Source: Cheilinus undulatus (Eukaryota > Chordata > Actinopteri > Labriformes > Labridae). From it: a stretch of DNA of 64,000 nucleotides. The notes under the pieces were generated by a model that did not search any database, was not told where the DNA came from, and saw nothing but the letters and a program-made list of their open reading frames with translations. A program made the translations under genes and the position numbers. The stretch is from contig NC_054879.1 in NCBI RefSeq assembly GCF_018320785.1, forward strand, positions 46,488,198 through 46,552,197. The letters are read 5' to 3'. Shown piece after piece: positions 45,557 through 56,807 of this stretch (positions are counted from its first letter, which is position 1; each line of letters begins with the position of its first letter).

Positions 45557-46440
45557 CAGGGGTTCTCAACCTTGGGGTCGGGACCCCATTGGGGGTTGCG
45601 AGACACTGAGAGGGGGTCTCCAGATGCCTTAAAAAACTAGGAATATTTTTTAAATTACACTGTTGCCACTTTACATCAATTTTACCAAATTTGAACCCTT
45701 TTTCATCACTTTTTAACACTAATTTTGCCAATTTTAGCACATTTTTGCCACTTAAAATCCATTTGTGTCAGTTTTATACCCTTTCCACCACTTTTTTCTG
45801 CCTGTTTCTGTCATTTCTAAACCAATTCTTGCCACTTTCTGCCTGTTGTTGCCTCATTATTGCCACTGTTAACCACTTTTTGCATCAGTTTTTGCCCATT
45901 TTAACCACATATATCACATTTTTGCTAGTGTATATCAATTTTTTATCCCAGTCCACTTAATTTCCCTCAATTTTTTGCACTTAAAAGCCAATTCAGCCAG
46001 TTTTAATCCCCTTTTACTGCTTTTTGTGTCTGAATTTTTTTGGTTATTTTCTGCCACTTTTATCTAATTTTTGCCACTTCTATTCCATTTTTGTTCTTTA
46101 AAAATCCAATTTCAACACCCTTTCCACTATTTTGTGCCATTATTCACTAATTTAAGCAATTTTTCACCCATTTTAAACATGTTTTGAACAAAAGTCATTT
46201 TCTTTTGAAAAGGTTGTTCACTACACAAATGAATAGAAAGAGATACTTGCTGCTTTGATAAGAGTGGTTATTATTCAGGTCAAATATCAAATATGGTTTT
46301 CACTGCTTTACTTCACTATGGACCATGGTTTTGCTGACCTCCATGGGCCCTCAGCTTGGCCGGGTACAGGTACAGTGGGGGTCCCCGGTCTCTGGCACCT
46401 TTATTTTGGGGGTTGTGGGCTGAAACGGTTGAAACCCCTG
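45557..46440. mobile_element. hAT element, family C, opposite orientation
   Basis: It starts CAGGGGTTCTCAACCTTGGG and ends GAAACGGTTGAAACCCCTG. The flanks ATTTAGAC and TTTTAGAT agree at 6 of 8. It is 884 bp and shows this family without the nested MITE found at 31213-33121. The interior is TTTTTGCCACTT-type blocks. Confidence 0.82.
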
Positions 46441-47912
46441 TTTTAGATCATTTAATGGTACCCAAACCATTTACTGGGTCTCCCAGTGGCCCGCTCATTC
46501 CTGCAGGTGAGTCTGCTCAGTTGTGACAGATATTTGCATCTGTGTGGCTTTTCTATCAGCCTGAGCCGTCTTCTCTGACCTGACATCAACAAGACGTTTT
46601 GGCCCAGAGAACTGCCGGGATGTTTTCTTTTTGTCTTACCACTCTCTGTAAACCTTACAGACGATTGTCTGTAAGAAGACCCAGTAGATCACCTGCTCAC
46701 TGGGTAAAACAGGCACCCATAACTACAGGCTGTAGTCCTCAGTGCACTGGTTCAGTCCTGGTCCCGGTGCATGTTTGGACCAACAACCCTAACACGTCTA
46801 AAGTCACTAAAACCAGCTCTGAAGCTCTGTTTAAGCTCCAGCACTTCATCATTGACCGTGTCCTCACACCTGATTGCACAGCTTCCTAACATCTGATTGG
46901 CTGATTAGATATTTGCATTATTGAGCATTTGTACCTGATAGAGAGGCAGGTGTGTGCATGTAGCTCCAGTAACTTTTTCAGACTCTAGATCGAAGCAGAA
47001 GCTCCTCACGGTTTGTTAGCTCTGACTGCTCTGTGTCTCCACAGCTCCACTCACCTGCCACCGTTTTTAGAACATTTTAGAGATTTCAGCTCAGTCTGGA
47101 GGATCTTAGACCTTTGAATTTAATAAATCTAAAGGAATAAATCTAAGCGAAGGACAGCTTTTAGATTGCTGGGTATCTGGTTTGACATGTATCTGGAGTC
47201 ATTTATGCAGCTTGTTTTTTTATTATGTCTCTGGAGAGTCTTCTCCATAGCTCTCTGTCGTCATTTGTTCCCCTATTTTTGTTGTTTTTGAATCTTTTTC
47301 ATAGTTTTGCATCTCCTGGAAGCTAATTTTACCTTTTTTGAAGTGAGTCGTTTTTAGCTGCGTTTTTGTTCTGTGTGGTTATTTTGTATGTTTGAGGTCA
47401 TTTTGTGAGTCTGGGGTGATTCAGAGACTCTCTGTGGTCTTTTTTAGGTGATTGCCATAAACATCATCTTTCTCTTTTTTGATTTTATAGTCTTTTTTTA
47501 GAGTATGATTGTAGTCATGCTGTCTCTTTGCTGATGGTTTTTTATCAAAATTAAAGTCTTTTGTATGTTTTTGTCTCCCGCTGTAGTTTCCCCTGTCTTT
47601 CTGTGTCGAACCACAGCAGTTTTGTTTCTTTTTGTAGTCGTTTTTCAATCTTTTGTTAGTAATTTGCTTTTCTTTGCTGTTGTTTTGAGCCTATTTTCAG
47701 GCGTTTGCATCACTTTGTATTTTTCCTGTCCCTCTTTTTAGTCATTTTTCCACTCTTGGTAGTCATTTTCTAAAAATGGGTACAATTAGAATGAAAAGGA
47801 AAACCTTGCAGACATTCCTGTCGAGAAAATAAAAATAATGCCACAGGGTAAGGAGAATAGATTTGATAAAGCTTTAAAAATTTAAAAGATTAAGAGGACA
47901 ATTAGACTAGAT
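46441..47912. other. igf2bp2 intron 2, nothing recognised
   Basis: About 1.5 kb without gene or repeat ends. The part 47200-47770 is T-rich with loosely repeated TTTTTAGTC-like words. Confidence 0.4.
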
Positions 47913-48569
47913 CAGGGGTGTCAAACTCAATCAGATTCTGAATTAAGGTCTGACCTGAGGGCCTAACAGGGTCCACATTTAACTGTTAACCTCGTTTTCA
48001 CCAGTAATAAATTATGGGGAAAAAAGTTAGCAATGATTAGAAATGATTTTGAGATTTAAAAAGTCAAAATGATGAGTTATAAGGCTCAAAATATGACATG
48101 AAATGTCAAATTTATTTTTCCAAAAGGTCAAAACATGAAATTAGATGTTAAAATAATGCTTTTAAAAGGAAATATTAAAAAAAGAAAGTCACAATCATGT
48201 TTTTAAGGCAAAAATATGACTGATGTAAAATGGTGCACCTAAAACGTCAAAATATGAGATCAAAAGTGAAAATAATAGACTGAAGTCATAATTGTAAATC
48301 GCAAAATTGAAAATATGAAATGAAAACACAAATTAATTTGTTTTCTCATATTTTTTTGATCTCCTTTATTTTACTCTTTATTTTTTCACATTTTTTTGAC
48401 TTAAGGATATTTCATATCATCAAGGTTAACTGTTCATTTTCATACTGGAGGAAATCTGCAGACCTCATAGCGGCAGGCCAGTTCTAATAAAGATATGATA
48501 CGATCTTAGGCCGGGTAAAACTGCACCATGGGCCAGATTTGGCCCCGGGCCTTGAGTTTGACACCCGTG
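47913..48569 (+). mobile_element. hAT element, family B
   Basis: It starts CAGGGGTGTCAAACTCAA and ends GAGTTTGACACCCGTG. The flanks GACTAGAT and ACCTAGAT agree at 6 of 8. It has the same layout as 26163-26901. Confidence 0.82.
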
Positions 48570-49440
48570 ACCTAGATGAATCTTCTGCCAAACAAAAAGC
48601 TCAGTCCCCATCGGTAAATCCTAATCTATCAATCTTTACTGAACAGCACAAATTCATAACAAATGATTCTTAAAAACACTTCACTAAAAACGGAAAGATC
48701 AGGTCTGAACTGTACTCTTGTTTTTTTATAAAGACCCAAAAATAATCCACCATGAATAACATTTATCATCGCCCTGGCCGTGAGTGCATCCTAATCTGGG
48801 TGCTTCTATAAGCCCGTAATAATGGTAGAAGTACATGCAGCATCATCACTGACACTCATGTATGATGATAGACGGTTCTGTTTTCTAAGGTTTATTTTTG
48901 AGGCTCTTATGACTTTTTTTTTTAGACAGGATGGAGCAGTGATTTTCACACAAGACACACCTGAGATGGAGCCAAAACTCAAAGCCCACCATCCTCACAT
49001 CTGTGTAAAATCGCCTCTTTAAATTTTCTTCTTTAGCTAACATATAGTTGCAGGCATGCATACGCTACACCATTTAGGAACAAGTGAATTGCACAAATAC
49101 ATGCTCAAAATTATATTTCTGCAGCAGACTTTTAAATCATATCACTTTACTGTAGCAAATCCAAAACTTTTGGTGCCTGTTGTAAGTCATTTATATACCT
49201 AATTAGAAAAAAGTGCTAAAAAAACAAAGAAACAGTAAGAAAAAAGCAAAAACACTGCAGAAAATGTTGATTTTAAAGAGGTTTTTCTAATTTCTTATAC
49301 TGTTATAGTGATAGCCCAGAACCACCGGGATACAGGATGAAGATAAAAACTGGGGAGAAGAAGAGCGGAGAGTGGCAGCTATAGGCTGGAAATGAACAAG
49401 GAGATCTGGCTGCAGACCTTGACCACGGGGCAGGAAGTGA
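48570..49440. other. igf2bp2 intron 2, nothing recognised
   Basis: AT-rich DNA, no feature that I can support. Confidence 0.4.
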
Positions 49441-49444
49441 TATA

Positions 49445-49987
49445 CAGTACTTAACAAATATATTAGACCACCTGTCATATTTGTCTCACGGACCATCCAG
49501 CATCATGAAGTGCTTTAATGCGGACTCTTTCATTTTCAGTCAGCTCTCCAAGTTTTACCATTTTGAACAGGAATGAGGAATTTCAAACTGAATTCACCCA
49601 AATTTGAGCCGGCTCACTGGGCTTCTCTGAGAAGTCAGAAATGAATCAAGCATAACATTCAACCACTAAAACTCATTTTTCTCTTCAGGAATGCAAGTAA
49701 ATAACTATAATTTGACAGATTAATCAAGAAATACTAATGTGCTTTACTGTTTTTTCAGTTTTTTTTGTAAATCAGTAAACTTTGAAATTCATGGATAACA
49801 ATAATAATTCTATTTTAGCATTAAAAATATCATTTGGGTTAAAGAGCTTCTACATATTGGTGTATTAACCATTGCAGAAACATCAAAATAATTTTGGTAA
49901 TTACCAATGCTGTTAATTTAGGGCAGCTGTGGCATAAACCTTACTTTGGTTAGGGTTAGGGTGGTCTAATACATTTGTTAAGCACTG
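49445..49987. mobile_element. Tc1/mariner-like MITE
   Basis: The ends CAGTACTTAACAAATATATT and AATACATTTGTTAAGCACTG are inverted copies with TA at 49443-49444 and 49988-49989. The match extends inward to TAGACCACC and GGTGGTCTA. It is 543 bp with no intact transposase. A short (GGTTAG)2-type run lies at about 49949-49961. Confidence 0.82.
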
Positions 49988-50049
49988 TACATGTGTGTTG
50001 TTTAAAACACTATATTAGATTTAACTGAGTGTGAAATCTCGGTTTAGAA

Positions 50050-50280
50050 GTAGGGGTGTAACGGTACAGAAAAATTTAGGTTTGGCAATTTAGAGTCATC
50101 AATTATCCTAACGAGCATGTTTTTGGTGGTGGGAGGAAGTACCTGGAGAGAACCCATGCATGCATGAGGAGAACATGCAAACTCCACACAGAAAGGCCCT
50201 GACCTTGAAGAAAACCAGGAGCCTTCTTCCTGTGAGGCAGCAGCGTTAACCCCTACACTGCCGTGCAGCCCAAGCCCAAG
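50050..50280. repeat. L2/Maui-type LINE 3' fragment
   Basis: GAGCATGTTTTTGGTGG, GAGGAGAACATGCAAACTCC and the closing GTTAACCCCTACACTGCCGT are the familiar 3' region of fish L2-type retroposons. The same sequence occurs in 52846-53715. There is no coding part. Confidence 0.6.
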
Positions 50281-50439
50281 AGTGACGTATATTTTCCACT
50301 CTCTCTGTCAGAGGTTAGGTAGCTGTTTTTCCACAACCACAGAATTTTATGAATAAAAATCCAAAATTTACTAAGAGGGATTAACTTAATTTTAACACAC
50401 CATCAAGAGGGTTAGGCCCCCAAACCCTAAAGGTTAGGG

Positions 50440-50902
50440 CAGGGGTGTCCAAACTGTGGCAGCAAATTCTAGAAATTAAATGAAATATGGCCCACATTTG
50501 AACATGGTAAAAATGTTGGCAACCAAAATAATAATGTCTTGTTTTCTTACTCCTAACAGCACCCTCCAAAATCTCACTGGCATCCCCAAACACCTGGAGT
50601 TGATTGTCTGTTTGCCTAATTAGCAATTTAACCGAGCTTTTAGCATTAGTTCAGGCAGGCTTCAGAGTCAAGCTGAGGCCAATCGCTCTCATGCTGCCTT
50701 ATATAAACTGCTCTTGCCTGTCCATGCTCTGCCACTCTCTCTGCAGGCCGCTCCTACAACCGTCCTCCACCCCAGCTCCTCCTCGTTTCTGCATCGGACT
50801 TAATTAATTTCATTCACCTCACCTTGTGGATATTAAAGTGGCCCCAACATCCTTTTATATTTCTGTTGGCGGCCCTCAGTGGAAAAAGTTTTGACACCCC
50901 TA
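50440..50902. mobile_element. hAT-like MITE with perfect 8-bp duplication
   Basis: It starts CAGGGGTGTCCAAACTGTGG and ends AAAAGTTTTGACACCCCTA. GGTTAGGG flanks it at 50432-50439 and 50903-50910. The ends resemble family B but the 463-bp interior is unrelated. Confidence 0.8.
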
Positions 50903-50910
50903 GGTTAGGG

Positions 50911-52120
50911 GTTAAAATTTAAAACAACTCACCATAAACTGAGGGAAATCCAGGGATGGTTAGTACTGCGTTTCCTGCCCAACAGTCGAGGGCGCCCCAT
51001 TATAGAGGTCTGCAACAGATGATCTCAAAAATGTCCCACCATGGAGGTCTGCAGCCAGATGCCTCCTGAAACGAACCTGCATGGAGGACTACACCCTCTG
51101 CAGGCAAAATCAGACCACCTGCATTCCAGTAAAAACTATAATGATCTTTAAGAGGAGAGGGAATCACTGCAGTTGAAGCTGAACATGATAATCATGACAT
51201 GTAAGCCTGAACAGGAACCTCTTGACTCGCCTGAACTTAGGTTTTATAACTCTGCCACTCTGATTGGCCCCGTATGCATTTCACCTGTTGGAGATCCATC
51301 AGGGCTAGCAAAGTTATACGGTGTTGATATGGGACAAGGACGGGTCTGCCTGCGTGAGAAATGCCACCTGCTGTGCCGTTCAGCTGCCCAACCTTTAATG
51401 GTGACCACACCCTTGGGTGCCCACTGGGAAACCCTGGCACACAGAGGGGTGAGAAACCCTAAACTTTACATCCGGCATGCAGCTTTCAGCCCAGGCTTTT
51501 CTGGTTCTGCAGCTTTGCCCTGACACAGCGTGTGAACATATCAGTACGTGCGTTAAATACTATACCATTCATGCAGCACCCACGGTAGAGACAGACTGAG
51601 CAACAGAGGGACGCAGGAAAAGGAGAGGCAGAGCAGCTGTTACATCTTCAATTACTTCCCTCTGAAAAGAACTCGGGTACAAACGGCGCTACTCATAATA
51701 AAGATTTATAAATCATTAAATATTCATATGCCGCACATTTAATTCATCAAACCCTGCTTAGCATCCTCAAGCATCTGTTCAAAACAGCGTCAACCTATCC
51801 TGTGCTGGAATGAGATTATGGTTGCTGCTATTTCATACAAAAGGCTTTCTAATTGCTGATATTTACACCTGCGGAAGGTGGAGCTCAGTTGGAGCAGGCG
51901 CCCCAACCTGGGGTCCAGGACCCCAAATAGATTTCCCCATATTAAAAAAAAAAAAACATGCTATTACACTTGATCAGCAGCTAAACAAAAAATGTGTTTA
52001 GGACTACTTTGTTTGGATTTACCCAAAAAATAATTTAAATTTCTGTTAATTTTGGCCACAAAGTATCACTATTTGTTTTTCCTGTGGCTCCTGGGGGGCT
52101 CAAGTTTTCTTAGATACAAG
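50911..52120. other. igf2bp2 intron 2, nothing recognised
   Basis: A 116-codon open frame lies at 51173-51523, but it has no recognisable domain and no exon signals, so I do not call it. Positions 51885-51945 hold a short hAT-like end (GCGCCCCAACCTGGGGTCC). Confidence 0.4.
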
Positions 52121-52129
52121 TATCTAAGA

Positions 52130-52828
52130 ATATCTTTGATATTTTGCTCTGTAAATGTTCTTAAACATCCGTCTTTACCAGGTAATCAGTTATTTGGTCT
52201 TAGTAATGAATTTATTGCCAATACTACCTGATTATTCTGCTCTGATAATCCTTAAAGCAGCGTTACTCAACCAAAGAGCCTAACTGTTGGAAAATACCTT
52301 TGCAAGAGCCACAATCTAAGTGGTGAAAAGTGGCAAAAACAGCTTGAAGTAGCAATAAAAATAAGTTAAAGATGGCAAAATTGGTCAAAAAGCAGCAAAA
52401 ATGGGTGAAAATGGGCAAAAATGGGGATAAAATGTGAAAAAAAGATGGGTGAGAAGTGACCAAAAAAGAGTAACAGGTGGCAAAATAAATGGTCCAAAGG
52501 TAGAAAAACAAGGCAAAAAAATTGAGTAAAAAAATGGGTAAAAAGCAGTCAAGAGTGGCAAAAATGGGCAAAAATTAGTGAAATAAATGGTATTTAATGA
52601 CAAAAGGATGCTTTATTGGGCTAAAAGTGGCAAAAAAAAAAGGTGATAAAGGACAAACATTGGAAAAAAGTGGTATCTAATGACCAAAGGTAGCTTGAAT
52701 GGATGAAAAGTAACAAAAAATGGTATAAAGGGGCAAAAAAGTAACTATAAGGTTTGTGGTTCTGCACCTCCCCTGAAGTTCTTTGGCGCCCCCCAGGGGA
52801 GGCCCGCCTCACACTTTGAAAAGCGCTG
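52130..52828. mobile_element. Truncated family-D/family-A composite hAT copy
   Basis: This is a copy of 43400-45143 lacking the left end of family D. It keeps the family-A insertion at the same site (CCTTAAAG then CAGCGTTACTCAACC at about 52259), so that insertion happened before the two copies separated. The piggyBac element is absent, and a deletion removes the right end of family A and some family-D sequence. The family-D right end (CACTTTGAAAAGCGCTG) is intact. Confidence 0.85.
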
Positions 52829-52845
52829 GTCTAAAATAAAGGCCT

Positions 52846-53715
52846 GTACCATTCGTTGGGGGTAGCAGGGGGGCTGGAGCCTATCCCAGCTGTCACCGGG
52901 CGATAAGCAGGGAACACCCTGGACTGGTCGCCAGTCAATCTCAGGGCTGACATATAGAGACGAACAGCTACGCACGCTTACACCTATGGCAAAATAAGTC
53001 GCCAATTAACCTAACGAGCATGTTTTTGGTGGAGGGAGGAAGCCGGTAACCTGACACGCCAGATGGATGTGTGAAACACATCCATCTGGGAAAGCTTCAA
53101 TAGGAAACATTTGAGAAAAAACTCAGAGTGTGATTGGATGAACGTTCTGTCATATCTCTGCGAGCCAATCAGAGCAACAAAATACGTGACGTAGCAGCTA
53201 TCGAGCTGCACGTGTGCAGCTACTGATGAATAACTCGAAACATGACGACTACAGACATACCAGTACTCGACTTTTCTGAAAAGAAAACAACTCACTGCTG
53301 TTCTTTGTTCTTCTTTTAGCAAAGAAATGTCGTCAAGTTCTGATAAAACTGGGGTTTAGCAGCATTCATGCTAAGGGCTTCCGCCATAATTGCATCGGCC
53401 TCTTGCTGCTGTTGTTTATGTCACGACTCTGCTGTGCCTGAAAGTACCGCCCCTCATTGTTGATTGGTCCTGTCACTTTCTAACCGGGCCCAAACGGTTT
53501 AGATGGGAGCTTTGCAAGATGGATTCATCAGTGAAAAACAAGGAAACAGGCGTATCCATCTGCTTTGCAAGGTTAGGAAGCCGGGGTACCCGGAGAGAAC
53601 CCACGCATGCACGGGGAGAACATGCAATCTCTGCACAGGAAGTCCCTGAAAGTGAACCAGGAACCTTCTTGCTGTGAGGCAACAGCGCAAACCCCTGCGC
53701 CGCCGTGCAGCCTCT
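52846..53715. repeat. L2/Maui-type LINE 3' fragment, split by a MITE
   Basis: The left part (52846-53046) contains GGCTGGAGCCTATCCCAGC and GGACTGGTCGCCAGTC; the right part (53585-53715) resumes with GGGTACCCGGAGAGAACCC. Together they form a continuous 3' LINE region interrupted by 53047-53575. No coding part. Confidence 0.7.
53047..53575 (+). mobile_element. MITE with 9-bp target duplication (Mutator-like?)
   Basis: It starts TAACCTGACACGCCAGATGG and ends TCCATCTGCTTTGCAAGGTTA. GGAAGCCGG flanks it perfectly (53038-53046 and 53576-53584). The host is a LINE fragment that continues on both sides. A remnant coding stretch is visible on the minus strand: in the sister copy 56002-56540 it reads plus-strand from ATG at 56190 as M-E-E-E-I-S and onward. 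Its function is unknown to me. Confidence 0.85.
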
Positions 53716-55520
53716 AGAAAAATATGGCTTACACAAATACAGATGCATAAAACAGTTATGTCAAATTAAAGGAAAACACTGATAACATAAAAAAAAGTAC
53801 TTCAAGTCAACTTTAGATTTTAAGTTGTGCCAACTCAAGCTAAAACATGGGTGCTTTATGAGTACATTTGATTGATTGATTTCAGCTAGTTTTTATAACT
53901 TTTACACACAGTTTAGCACAAATATCACTGTAGCTGCGTTTTGATTTTAATCTGAACTCATTTTAACAAAAGTTTTTAAAATAGTAGATATAATTTATGA
54001 TTTTAAATCATGTAATTTCTCTTTGTTTTCTGGAAAGCATCCCACGCCCCCCCGAGGGTCCCGACCCCCAGTTTTTTGAACCACTGGGCTGTACCACCAT
54101 CAAATGTATGCAAAGGCAGAGTGCTTGGTCTTGTTGAGCCTCATGTAGGTTCGATCATCTCCTGATATCTGATTTTTTTAATGCCAGCTAGCTGCAGACA
54201 GATACGGTCTTGTGACATTTACAGCGTCTTGATGTGTAGCTAAACCATCCCCACTGTGCTCGTGGATGTGTGCATCTGTGTGTGTTTACAGGTCGGACTG
54301 TGTTCACTTCCAACTGTTCCAGGTTAGGTTCTTCAAGTTGCCATGGGAACCAGTTTTGAGTATTTTTTGCTTGGTTATAGGAGGAGAAGGCTTTTCAAAA
54401 AAATGAACCCAATGTCCTCCAACGTGCAGAACACCACACGCCATGCAAACTAAAAAAAAAAAAAAAAAAAAAAAAAAGAAAATCATAAGAGGGGTTTTGT
54501 GTATGTGACAGCTGGAGATTCACCCACCATGTGATGGTTATGATATCTTTTGATATCAGAATCCTTAGATTACAGCTTAAAATTGTTATACAGTCAGTTT
54601 GGGGACCCTGTAATTTCCACCCATTTCCCAGGAGAGTGGAGACACCCTTACAGCTGCAGGCCTCGCTCTGTGGCTTGCGCTATGGGTGGTGCTTATTTTA
54701 TATCACAATGAATGCACAGGCTGGTAAGAGAAAGATCCGGCTCGACTTCTTTTTGTCTTTCCTCAAAGAGGTCTGCTGAGTGTGCCGTCCATGCATGTCA
54801 CATCCGCAGCCCTTTAGTGACCTTTCTTATTCACAGACCCACTCAGCCAACATTTCCATCCTTTTCCATATGTATGCAACAGAAGCAGGGAAACCCCCGT
54901 CCCCTTTAACAGAACAAGTCCTCTACAGTAAAGTCCACGAACCTGCAGCACAGTCTGACCATTGTGTTTCCTCTGTTTCATGACGGAAGAGGAAGCCATG
55001 GAGGACTTAAAGAGGCAGAGATACGTGCATGCGTAAGCTGCTTTCCTCTCTCTCTCTCTCTCTCTGTGTCCATGTGTGTGGGCAGAAATAAGCACAGCTG
55101 ATAGAGGGCAGCATTTCCTCTCCCTTTTTGAATAAGGATGGCCGTGAGTGAGGCTGCTGTTGGCTGTACCCACATCCCTGAGACTGACGGGACTGCTCCA
55201 GTTTCATTCGTTTAAAAGCTTCTATTGGCAAGAAGATGCTTTAGATCAATAACGCCAAAGCCTAATATCACTAATTTGTACTGAAATTAAAAATAAAGGC
55301 AACAATATTAGATTAAAACGACAAGATATCAAACAAAAGTTTGAATATTCTCAGGATTTCTGGATGTTGTAGGGGTAAACAGTGAAACAGAGTCTGCATA
55401 TCTCCTCTGTCTTTCCTTCAGATTCCTTTTTTTAGTTATTTCTTAATTTGAAAAACAACAACTGTTAGTTTTGGTGTAACATCGTTTTCTTTCACGCGAT
55501 TGAGGACCTCCTATATCTTT
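53716..55520. other. igf2bp2 intron 2 with poly(A) and (TC)n runs
   Basis: A run of 26 A lies at 54452-54477 and a (TC)n run at about 55045-55065. Positions 54040-54095 hold a hAT-like end (CCCAGTTTTTTGAACCACTGGG). No exon seen. Confidence 0.45.
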
Positions 55521-55525
55521 GCTTT

Positions 55526-56560
55526 TTAAAGAGGACATATTATGCAAAAATCACTTTTTCAGGCTTTTCTTACAAATATATGTCAACAATCCTCCCAAGA
55601 ATATATTTAAAAAATCCCTCCACCCTCTCTTTCTCCACCTTTCAGAAAATGTGTGCTTAAACAAGACGCTCTCAGATTTTCCCCTCATGATGTCATGTGG
55701 GGAGTTAGACCCGCCCCCAGGTTTGGTTGGCACTCCCTGCTTGGAGGAAAGTTCTTCCTCTCCTGATCCTCCTCAGGATCAGGAGGGTCACATCCATTTC
55801 CTGAGAGGGGCGGAGTCAGACAGCTCATTAACATTTAAAGCCACAGACACAGAAACAGCTCATTCTGAGCAGGGCTGAAACAGAGGGGGTTTTAGACATG
55901 CAGAAATCCAATACTGGAATGTTTTTTTAGCAACAGACTTCTCAGGAGTGTTCTGGGGACCTCTAAGACCAATATAAACTTGTCTTAAAGGGGTAAAATA
56001 TTAACCTTGCAAAATAGATGGATACGCCCGTTTCCTTGTTTTTCACTGATGTATCCATCTTGCAAAGCTCCCATCTGAACCGTTTGGGCCCGGTTAGAAA
56101 CTGACAGGACCAATCAGCGACGAGGGGCGGTACTTTCAGGTGCAGCAGAGTCGTGACGTTAACAAGCAGCAGCAAGAGCTGGTGCAGTTATGGAGGAAGA
56201 GATTAGCGTGGATGCTGCTAAAGCGCCAGTTTTATCAGAACTTGACGACATTTCTTTATTAAAAGAAGAACAAAGAACAGCAGTGAGTTGTTTTCTTTTC
56301 AGAAAAGTCGAGTACTGACATGTCTGTAGTTGCCATGTTTCAAGTTATTCATCAGTAGCTGCACACGTGCAGCTTGATAGCGACTACGTCACGTGTTTTG
56401 TTGCTCTGATTGGCCCATAGAGATGTGACAGACAGAGCACCCTCCGAGTTTTTTCAAATCCTCTGCCTTTTCTCAAACGTTTCCTATTGAAGCTTTCCCA
56501 GATGGATGTGTGAAAGGAATCCATCTGGTGTGTCAGGTTATTAAAATATGTGACCTTTAA
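55526..56560. mobile_element. MITE with TTAAAGAGGACATATT ends, host of the 9-bp MITE
   Basis: The left end TTAAAGAGGACATATTATGC and right end AAATATGTGACCTTTAA are imperfect inverted copies. A second MITE (56002-56540) is inserted close to the right end. The type is common in fish genomes; I could not fix a target duplication. The interior has a short palindrome at about 55761-55783 (GATCCTCCTCAGGATC). Confidence 0.6.
56002..56540 (-). mobile_element. MITE with 9-bp target duplication (reverse copy)
   Basis: This is a near full-length reverse complement of 53047-53575, beginning TAACCTTGCAAAATAGATGG and ending GGTGTGTCAGGTTA. The flanks GTAAAATAT and TTAAAATAT match at 8 of 9. It keeps an open frame from ATG at 56190 to TGA near 56318 that starts M-E-E-E-I-S-V-D-A-A-K. 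This could be the first exon of the parent element's protein; I make no functional claim. Confidence 0.82.
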
Positions 56561-56807
56561 ATAATATGTCTGCCCAAAGTAACTTTTACTATGAAATGTC
56601 TTGACCTCAGTGTAATTCCGGGGACTTTAGTGAAATCTGTGGTTATATTGTACATAAAAAGTCTCTTTTATTTGTTTTTATTTTAATAGATGTGAAATTT
56701 GGTGTTTTTGAAGTCCTGGCCTCATCAAAGACAGCGTTCACTTTAGTTTGGGGATTCCTGGTCAGGCGTTTTTGACTCATTTACCCAGAATTATAATTAA
56801 TCATTAA

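Noticed and set aside
51173-51523. 116-codon open frame
   Set aside because: No recognisable domain, no splice or promoter context, inside igf2bp2 intron 2.
51885-51915. GGAGCTCAGTTGGAGC resembles a tRNA A box
   Set aside because: No acceptor, anticodon or T arm follows; the surroundings are a hAT-like end. Chance or a decayed repeat.
53473-53748. Minus-strand frame of 91 codons
   Set aside because: It spans the junction of the 9-bp MITE and the LINE fragment, so it cannot be one ancestral gene.
54814-55231. Overlapping minus-strand frames rich in Arg-Glu
   Set aside because: The Arg-Glu runs are translations of the (TC)n microsatellite at about 55045-55065.
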